The translations under genes were made by a program, and so were the position numbers. A model generated the notes under the pieces. That model had not been told where the DNA came from, ran no database searches, and saw only the letters and a program-made list of their open reading frames with translations. From positions 65,753,381 to 65,817,380 of the forward strand of contig OZ020611.1 of the NCBI GenBank assembly GCA_963971575.1: a DNA stretch of 64,000 nt, read 5' to 3'. Positions 55,991 through 64,000 of this stretch are shown here, piece by piece (the stretch's first letter is position 1; every line of letters begins with the position of its first letter). The DNA is from Liopterus haemorrhoidalis (Eukaryota; Arthropoda; Insecta; Coleoptera; Dytiscidae).

Positions 55991-58939
55991 CTTTAAATTT
56001 GCGAAAAGACTTTAAAACAAAACAATTTTTAAATATGCCTATATTTATAATTCAAATATAGCCAGTCCTAAGCCTGATTAAAATGTAAAGGAATGATAAC
56101 AGATGTTAATCGACTCACTCAATATCTTGCTGGAAACAAATCGCGCAGAATGAATAGCAAAATTAAGAAATTGCTAAAAAATAATGAAATACATACTAAG
56201 TACGATCCGCCAAATATTTCATTAGAAGAAATTTTAGACACCTTAAAACAGAAGTTAACGGCTCTTTCTAAACGATTAAAACGCTATAACGAATGCACGG
56301 ATAGGAAAATCCAAAACAGACAATTTCAGGAAAGGGAAGGTAAATTTTACCGAAATTTACAACCTACGATTTACAAGACTAATGAAATTCCAACAAAGAT
56401 TGAAATCGATGAGTATTGGAGTAGCTTATGGTCTAAAAGCAAAGAACACAATCAAGACGCTACATGGATTTTAGATGAATACAACAGGAAAGGAACACTG
56501 AATGACATGGAGCATCATGAGATAACAGAGACTGAGTTATCTGAAGTTATTTCTAAGACACACAACTGGAAAGCGCCTGGTGTAGATGGTATCCATAATT
56601 ACTGGTACAAAAAATTCCCAGCCATACATGCAACGCTTACCAGATACATCAATGACATAATACATCATCCAGAAAAATGTCCAGAGTTCTTGACGCATGG
56701 CATTACTTATTTACTACCCAAAAGCGGTTCAACAAAGAATCCAGCTAACTACCGCCCTATCACGTGCCTCCCAACTTTATATAAAATAATCACTTCGTGT
56801 ATATGCCAGCAGATATATAAACATTGTGAAGAGCAAGAAATAATTGCGCAAGAGCAGAAAGGATGCTGTAAAAGATCTCAGGGCAGTAAGGAACAATTAA
56901 TAATTGATTTAGTAGTGATGAGCCAAGCTGCAAGAAAATGTAGAAACATCTATACAGCCTATATCGACTATCAGAAGGCGTTCGACTCTGTGCCACACTC
57001 ATGGCTTCTTAGAGTTTTAAATATCTACAAAATTGACCCAATATTAGTAGGATTTATTAAGAAGAACATGTCAAACTGGTGTACTACTCCCAAGCTATGT
57101 CTTGATGGATACTCTGTAACAGGCGACACGCTAAAAATAAAAACAGGCATTTTCCAAGGCGACGCTTTAAGCCCTCTTTGGTTTTGCTTAGCGCTCAATC
57201 CTCTCTCGACTCTATTGAAAAGAGAAGAAAGGGGTTTTAATGTTAAAACAGACCATCACGCTACTCACTTAATATCCCATCTAATGTACATGGACGACAT
57301 AAAGCTCTATAGTAACACCTCTCAAAACCTCAAGAAGCTACTTAGAACGGTCGAAGTGTTTAGTCATGATATTGGTATGAATTTTGGCATACAAAAATGT
57401 AAGACCCTCAGCATCAATCGGAAAGGAAAATTTTAACAGAAGACTACAGACTTAAAAATGATGAAGTCGTAGCAGGCATGTTGGAAGGTGAAACCTACAA
57501 ATACCTAGGTATACAGCAAGCAAAAGGAACAGCAACTTCTGTTGTTAAGGCTGAACTAATTGAGAAATATCTTGGTAGAGTACGAGCACTTGTCAAGACA
57601 AAATTAAACTCTAAAAATCTATTTAAGGCTATTAACACATATGCTATATCTTCACTGGGTTATTCGTTCGGCGTAGTGAAATGGACGGATACTGATATAG
57701 CCTCAATTGAAAGAAAAAGAAGGAGTTTACTTACCAAATTTAAAGTTCACCATCCAAGAAGTGCTGTTGAAAGGCTGACTCTACCACGATCCGAAGGAGG
57801 GCGGGGTTTACTGGATATCAGAAACCTGCAAAACAATCAAAAAATTAGATTAAGAGAGTACTTTTTGCATAAAGCTGTTACATCCGAACTCCATCTAGCA
57901 ATTGCAAAATCAGATAATGGATACTCACCGCTAAATCTGGCACAAAATATAAGTTTCGAGATAACGAGTAATGAGGATAAAAAGAACTCCTGGCAGTACA
58001 AGGCTTTACATGGCAGGTTCTTCACTGATATCAGTCAACAATACGTCGATAAAAGAGCATCGTACGCTTGGTTGGCTGGAAGTGGATTATATGCTGAAAC
58101 AGAAGGTTTTATGGTAGCCATTCAAGACCAAGTTATCAATACCAGAAACTACCAGAAATACATTATCAAAGATGGCACGAGTGATGACTCATGCAGACTA
58201 TGCAAAAGATGTCCCGAAACAATTCAGCACATAACATCAGGATGCCAGTCGATAGCCCAGTCTGAATATAAAACCAGACATGACAATGTAGCCAAAATCA
58301 TTCACAGGTCGCTTATGTTGAAACATAAACTAGCAAATGATTTACCACCGTACTATAAATACATCCCAGATAACATTTGCGAAAACAACGACTGGAAAAT
58401 TTACTGGGATAGAAGTATTATTACAGATAAAGAAGTAGGACATAACAGACCTGATATTACTTTGGTAAACAAGTCAACACAGCAGACTTTCTTTATAGAC
58501 ATTGCCATAACCAATAATAACAACATAGAAAAAACGTATTCGGACAAAATCTCTAAATATACAAGTCTAGCAATAGAAACAAAACAGCAATGGAATATGA
58601 AATCAGTGAAAACCTTACCAATAGTTTTATCATCCACAGGTGTAATCCCGAAAACATTGAAGACCTCGATTGAAGCGCTGCAGCTAGAAGACGCTGATAA
58701 AATCACATTGATCATGCAAAAGGCCGTAGTCCTCGGAACCTGCAACATAGTTAGAAAATTTCTTAACAATACGTAACTAAAACTGAAAGTAAATTTATAC
58801 TCACCATTAACATGTAATAACACCTTACTTATCCATAGTCATATTCCTATACCTACCCATAGAACTTACCTAAACTATTGTCAGAAGACACGTTAGGCTG
58901 AGTTAACCACGGATTTTCGTGAGAAAAAAGAAAAGAAAA
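55991..58939 (+). mobile_element. R4/Dong-like non-LTR retrotransposon
   Basis: Coding region 56093-58776 plus a 3' UTR that runs into a TAA repeat (about 58940-58959). The 5' boundary is unclear. The N-terminal zinc-finger region expected in this clade is not seen, so the copy is probably 5'-truncated. It begins right after the hAT MITE's target duplication. Confidence 0.75.
56093..58776 (+). pseudogene. R4/Dong-like reverse transcriptase-endonuclease, one frameshift
   Basis: About 894 codons in two frames. Frame one (56093-57436) has the pre-RT helices and the reverse transcriptase: APGVDG at residues 161-166, AYIDYQKAFDSV (motif A, ~289-300), FQGDALSPL (~354) and catalytic YMDD (~399-402). 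A single-base shift in the A/T-rich run near 57420-57435 moves reading to the frame that joins ILTEDYRLKNDEVVAGM to the second part (open from 57478 to 58776). That part carries the thumb, a CX2CX8HX4C zinc knuckle (C239, C242, H251, C256) and the restriction-like endonuclease (RPD at 324-326, D341 in IDIAI). The product would nick its target and reverse-transcribe from the nick. Only one lesion is evident, so this is a fairly young copy. Confidence 0.92.
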
Positions 58940-58959
58940 GGATAATAATAATAATAATA
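58940..58959. repeat. TAA microsatellite shared by two LINE 3' ends
   Basis: GATAATAATAATAATAATAA lies between the plus-strand R4/Dong-like 3' UTR and the minus-strand LINE whose 3' end reads AATAAAACG followed by TTA repeats. Confidence 0.85.
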
Positions 58960-59935
58960 ACGTTTTATTGGTGCTAATACAATTACAAAGGATTGTTTAC
59001 ACAAGTCAAATAGTAAAAATAGATAATACATATTATAACATTTTAATTTTAAAAAACTAGAAACATTATATCTATATAATCAGACATGATCTGTAAAATC
59101 TATGTAAAAAAAATCTTCTACAGAATACAAACAATTTTTACAAGTATTTTAGTAGTTTTTTAATTTTAGTTTGAATTTCTTAAAGTCGAGAATTCTTATA
59201 GACTGAGGTAAATGGTTGAAGAATATTGCAGCCAAATAATGACCAGTTTTAGATGTCTCAAGCCCAATATACGGAATAACTAAATTTTCTTTACTTCTTA
59301 CGTTATGACTATGTACTGATTTTTTAAAGAAAATGTTTAAATTTTCCTTGGCATAAAGCAAACATGTGTATATAAATAAACTATAAGAAGACAAAAATTT
59401 TAGTTTTATAAATAGAGGCTTGCAGTGCGCTCGGTAGTGAGCATTACTGATTATTCTAATAGCTTGTTTTTGTATCAAAAAAACTTTTGTAGCAGATTTG
59501 CATGTTTCCCATAGCAAAATGCCGTAAGCGAGCCTAGAGTGAAAAGATGCGAAATATGTTGTCCGAATTGTTTCAGTAGTGACACAGCTTTGTAATTTTC
59601 TTAGTGCATAAGTGGCCTTACACAAACTTGTAGCTACATCTTTTACATGTGTATGCCAATTCAACTGATTGTCTATTTTAAAACCAAGAAATTTTACAGG
59701 GTTGCGGAAGGCATTATTTACAATTTCATTTCTATTGAGAGAGAGAGCATTAATTGTTGATTCTTGCTTGCATTTATTGTCAATAAATTGCTGCAAAACC
59801 AGTCTTTTGTCTTTGACATCGCTAATTCAGATAAGATATCAAGTTCACCAACCCTTGTATGATTGTAAACACGTTTGTGTCATCTGCATATAACATCATG
59901 TCTATATCTTTATCACATACATATAAAGAAAGATC
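58960..59935 (-). pseudogene. LINE ORF2 C-terminal half (jockey-superfamily-like), 5'-truncated
   Basis: The minus strand begins near 59935 with DIDMMLYADDTNVF (RT motif C, YADD). After frame changes it continues in a 215-codon open frame (59796-59149): VKFLGFKIDNQLNWHTHVKD, LRKLQSCVTTETIRTTYFAS, RLAYGILLWETC and QKQAIRIISNAHYR, the standard thumb and downstream region. Endonuclease and most of the RT are missing. The 3' end carries a TTA-repeat tail. Confidence 0.88.
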
Positions 59936-60639
59936 ATTTATAAAAAAATGGTTATACTATCAGTCATTATTGGAATCAGCAAGTGAGAGTGGCCATTTCA
60001 TTTTGGCGCCTATGGCCCGGGCCACATTAGCCAAAGCCGTCTCTGTCTCAAATGTTAAAATATCAGTATATGAAAACAGAAACAGTTTAAACATAATTAA
60101 AGCGCTATTTTACTACAGTTCCTGTATAAAGTTCTGACTGTAATAAACAATAAAATAATTAGTCATGTTACATTTTAAGAAACGTATATTTTGCTTCTAA
60201 AATAAAACACGAGTGCATTACCCCTTGGTGTGGAGTGCATCGCACTTGCACCTTATAATAACACTTATCAATCGGTCGTGTGGCGAACGTGTATACTAAA
60301 AATCAGTACGTGACATATCTATTAAAAATACACAAATGCAAGATGTAGCAAGAAGATACAACAGCACGTGGTTTAGTGCGCGTGTATGTGTGGACGGCAA
60401 GGCAAGGCAGCCAGTGTAGTTACCTCTGAGTGTTCGCACACCGGGTCATCAACTTTTGCCAATGTCAGGCAAGTGGCCTCGCGAATACGCTCTAGGTATG
60501 CATCAGTAGCGGCGCGCCCGCAAACTAAATGTTACTTTTTCCTGCCTGCTGCGATATACCAAGAAAGTATAGATTTGTCCTATCGTTTTAAACAGCAACA
60601 ACAATAACAAAACAAGTTTAATTAAACTAAGTGTATTTT
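59936..60639. other. No gene; GC-richer patch at 60370-60530
   Basis: Contains GGACGGCAAGGCAAGGCAGC and GCGGCGCGCCCGC. Function not apparent; a 73-codon frame is unremarkable. Confidence 0.35.
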
Positions 60640-62400
60640 TCAAAAGAATGCTCTTGCTTTAATTCACTTATCTCAACGATTAGGCAACGTGCGAATACCA
60701 GCAGGGATAACATTTTTAGGGTTCTTGCGAAGGCAAATTTGCACCGCGTCTATCATCTCCTCATCCGACTTGATTTTGTTGTCTCCCAAGTACTCTTTGG
60801 GGGGTATGAAGTAAAGATACTAGTCGCAAGGCGATAAGTCTAGACCAGAGTTTCCCAAACTGTGCTCCGGGAGCAAATTAGGCAGAATAGTAAATAAAAT
60901 AAATGTGATAGATTTGAAAATAGTGTTTGTGTGTTTTTTTTTTCAAAATAAACGTTTCACTGAGAAATATCAAAAGCCAGTAAAATAATAGGCATTGAAA
61001 AAGTTTTAACCTATATGAAATACAAATATACAGTTGAGTGACTCTATTGCAGGATTGATATATTATAGGAACGGCATATATAAATGCAGTACAAATTCCT
61101 TAAAATTTACCAATTAAGAGATAATGGATGTTGTGACGTTTCATGCAATAGGAATATGAATTATATTCTTTAGATCTCTTATAATTCAGACAGGAAGTTA
61201 GTAAGTCATAGTTGTGCAGTGTTATTTATTTGTTTTTTGTGAGATTATTTTTCGATAGATCGCTGGTACGCATTGTTAAAAAAAGGTGCCAGTCTCCGTC
61301 TCAGAACTTCCAGTAGACGACAAGTATGCATGTTTTTTTATCGGTATTTTCTATTTTATATTTTGAAGTTTTTTTTTGCCCCAGGTCTACTTATATTTTT
61401 ACCGACCGCCATATACATACATATACATATAAGGGAGGTATTGAAATTATACTGATTTGGACATTTTAAAATTTCGATGTCCACTAATTGAGGTTCCTAC
61501 ATTATGTTTTTACTATTTTTAGTATGATTTATATCGGTCTGTCTGTATGTCTGTCTATCGGTACTTGGAAACGTGTAAAGCGAATTTGGCTAAACGGAAT
61601 TTTACGAAATTTATTTATGTAATCAGATACATGATTATTGTATATAATTTCTTTATTAGAAATTATTTTGTGGTGGACACAGCTGATTTTTTGTTTTCAT
61701 ATTTTTGCCTTATTTTTACTTCTAATAATATTTAAAATACTTATTAAGTATTTATTTTGTCATACGTATATGTAATGTGTCCATGGTTATGGTAAATAAT
61801 TTCTGTGTTAGATAGTATGTTGTTTAAAAACTTTGTGATCGCGGTCGGTTTTGCTTTTAACTAACAAAGCATTTTTACATTTTGCTCAGTCATAGTACGT
61901 ACCAGATAACTTTTCAAAATTGGCATAAAACATAAAACAATTATCCTGTATCGATCAACTGAAAAATTTATTTCTCAGTAAACATATCACACGTCAAGAT
62001 CCAACAAAAATATATATAAATATGTAGCAACGATAGTGCTCCGCGACGAATTCTTCTCGTGAAAAGAGCTCCGCGGCTCAAAAAGTTTGGGAAACTCTGG
62101 CCTAGACTATATGTTGGATACGTAACTCTCCATCATAACTTATTTATGTAGCGTTTCTTGGCTTAAGCCGGCAACAAGTGAACGGGCATTATAGTGAAGA
62201 AGATTTTTGCCTACTCAATACTTATCGTTTGGTTCTCTGACTCTTAAAAGAAATTGACTGTAATACTCTGCGATTAGTGTAGAATTTCTTAGGTGGAGAT
62301 GAATTTGTCAGGCGCCATTCCTTGCTAGCCTATTTGCTTTCTGGAACGTAATTGTGCATCCAAGGGTCCCGGAAGAATCAACCATGGGCTCCATGGGATT
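60640..62400 (-). pseudogene. mariner transposase split by a hAT element at its catalytic motif
   Basis: From about 62400 on the minus strand: DPWMHNYVPESKQASKEWR (first catalytic block), then GLSQETLHK up to 62100, where the hAT begins. Resuming at 60845: DLSPCD followed by a stop and YLYF, GDNKIKSDEEMIDAVQ and RTLPNR. Without the hAT and one duplication, the codons read YSLDLSPCD, the mariner YSPDL(A/S)PxD signature that contains the third catalytic aspartate. Multiple stops show it was decaying. Confidence 0.8.
60846..62099. mobile_element. hAT element, TIR CAGAGTTTCCCAAACT, TSD GTCTAGAC/GCCTAGAC
   Basis: Inverted ends CAGAGTTTCCCAAACT. The 8-bp flanks (60838-60845 and 62100-62107) match at 7 of 8. 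1254 bp with no transposase. The interior includes a CTGTCTGTATGTCTGTCTAT stretch (61535-61560) related to the family B head. Confidence 0.9.
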
Positions 62401-62454
62401 AAAATGAATCCAGGGATATAAATGTTGTATCAAATAATTTAAGAAGTATCATTT

Positions 62455-63480
62455 TTGAAATGAGGTGAGGCGCCTGCCGTCTTTTATCTGTCTATCTGTC
62501 TGTCTGTCTGTACGGTAAAAATTATAAACAAACGGCTGACCATAGAAACATGAAATTTGGCTGGCTTGTACAAATCTTTGACCCTCATATATGAAAAATA
62601 TAGACTACAAAAAACACGAGATAGATATGAACAAATTTAATGAAAAAAATAAATATTTTTTTAAAATTTTGAGTGGAGTCAAATGAAACTCTTAATACGT
62701 AGATAAATAAGCAAATCTTTATTTTCGCAAATATATTATAGGATTTTGCCAAAACTATATGAAAAAACCATTTTGTCCCCCATCCTATTTCCCAGAATAG
62801 TTAATACAAATATCTGAAAAAATCTCAATAATGTACGTGGGAACCGGAGTAGTTCAACAGGAATTTTGGTCAGGTCAGTTTTTCGAAAAATAAATCCTTA
62901 AGACGTAGATTAAAGAACGGAAAGTAGTTTTTGCAGTACTTTTTTTATTTTAACGGGATTTACTGAAATAAATACTGTCCCGCACCCTTTAAACGCAAAG
63001 GGTTTAAACAAAAAATCTCAAAAAAATGCTAAGTAATGTTGAATGGAACCGGAATCGGCTGAGAGGAATTTTTGATCAAATTTCGTTTTTGGAAAAAATT
63101 TTTTGTGTCATGATTCAACCTATTGTTTGAATAACTTTAGTTTTTTGTTATAAAGGTATCATAGAAGAATAAATCATTTTTAGTAGTGAAATACTTATAA
63201 ATCAAATAACATATTGTTAACAGTAAGAAATACGTTTCTGAAATTTTATTGTGACGAAATTTACGTAAGTTGTTTAAATTTTGCTTAAAAAAATTAAATG
63301 GAAGCTTTTAGTACTCAAATAACGAATAAAAAGATGATAAAAAAACTGATGATTTTTATGTGATTATAGAAAAAAATATTCCTAGACATTCAGCATTTGG
63401 TTGGCATCCTACACTTATTAAATACCTACAAAATCCTGAAATGTGTAAAAATTCACGCTTCACATAAATTTTATTTTTTA
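62455..63480 (+). repeat. Family B dispersed repeat, near-complete copy
   Basis: Head CTGTCTGTCTGTCTGTACGG, GAAACATGAAATTTGG, CTTGTACAAATCTTTGACCC. The body has AACCGGAATCGGCTGAGAGG. The end CTAGACATTCAGCATTTGGT, then CCTGAAATGTGTAAAAATTC. Collinear with 48.8-49.7 kb, about 1.0 kb, no protein. Confidence 0.8.
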
Positions 63481-63739
63481 GTCCTCTTTCTGAATTCTTA
63501 GATGATGCTGGTGTTAATTTTGTTCAAATAATATTTACTTATATATTACAGGAAGCGTATTTATTAAAGATTTCCACATTGATTTTCACGTTGAAAATGG
63601 TTCCTCGGATGGCCCAAGCTCGAATACAGTGGAAATCACATTAAATATAATATATTTAATGTCATAACATCCTGCACACACCAGCATTATGGTGATGTTA
63701 CAATGGAATTGTCTATATAAATTATTTGGGAGATCGCCT

Positions 63740-64000
63740 CTCCAACAATAATAATAAGTTTTTTTTTTTAAATTTATTGGGTGGTATCAAGAGAAAGTCC
63801 TTCAAACGTAGATTAAAGAACGGGAAGAAGTTTTTTAAAATTTCTTTATTTTAACTTTTTTCATACAAGGGGGTTAAACCAAAAATCCGAAAAAATTATA
63901 GGTAATGTACATTGTTCCGAACCGGAAACTTATGAAAGGAATTTTTGATCATATTGCGTTTTAGGAAAATATTGTAGTTTTTGTGTTTTTCACAAAATTA
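63740..64000 (+). repeat. Family B body, further copy running off the window
   Basis: CGTAGATTAAAGAACGGGAA, AACCGGAAACTTATGAAAGG and TTTTTGATCATATTGCGTTT match 62900-63100 of the preceding copy. Confidence 0.75.

Noticed and set aside
1..64000. tRNA, rRNA or bacterial-style operon features
   Set aside because: No cloverleaf with A/B boxes, no rRNA words and no gene clusters were recognised by reading; a covariance search was not possible here.

Overview
The window is a repeat-dense, AT-rich stretch of an animal nuclear genome, most likely an insect. The grounds are the transposon mix: mariner/DD41D, several hAT lineages, a PIF/Harbinger relic, Helitrons, R4/Dong-like and R2-like retrotransposons with restriction-like endonucleases, and jockey/RTE LINE remnants. 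There is no sign of bacterial, viral or organellar organisation. I found no convincing host protein gene, no tRNA or rRNA gene and no CRISPR array. Nearly every recognisable protein is a decayed or truncated transposon product. The exact host order cannot be read from the sequence.

Layout. 0-5 kb: two mariner fragments, a dispersed (CTGT)n-headed repeat (here 'family B') and a 142-bp tandem duplication. 5-10.6 kb: a Harbinger-type MITE with TAA target-site duplication (TSD), a small MITE ('family A') and a truncated Helitron. 12.1-14.4 kb: a 2.3-kb hAT element with perfect 8-bp TSDs. It carries inverted arrays of a 15-bp minisatellite and an RTE-like LINE tail. 14.8-17.8 kb: a 302-bp tandem duplication and a hAT element rich in CATCGATG. 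19-24.1 kb: a DD41D (rosa-like) mariner, a LINE reverse-transcriptase fragment and an internally deleted mariner. 25.3-26.0 kb: a PIF/Harbinger deletion derivative that keeps a MADF ORF and the start of a convergent HARBI1-like transposase. 27-31.9 kb: LINE tail, MITEs, a hAT element with transposase remains, and a mariner deletion derivative with intact terminal inverted repeats (TIRs). 31.9-34 kb: a 335-bp tandem array split by a hAT insertion. 34.8-38.6 kb: an R2-like endonuclease fragment and two TIR elements of unassigned superfamily. 39-47.4 kb: LINE fragments, a mariner split by a second CATCGATG hAT, a hAT transposase tail and a mariner with all three catalytic aspartates. 48.5-51.2 kb: family B, hAT ends and a DDE transposase tail.

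51.3-55.7 kb is a 4.4-kb non-autonomous Helitron containing about 14 copies of a 290-bp repeat. It is followed by a hAT MITE (8-bp TSD) and an R4/Dong-like retrotransposon (55.99-58.94 kb), the best-preserved coding region, broken by one frameshift. That element lies tail-to-tail with another LINE across a shared TAA repeat. 60.6-62.4 kb is a mariner split by a hAT inside its catalytic motif, and family B copies fill the end of the window.

The value of the window is its layered insertion history. Several insertions can be proven from the sequence alone, by perfect TSDs plus restored reading frames or restored repeat units. A group of hAT elements shares TAGGG termini but carries different subterminal repeat motifs.
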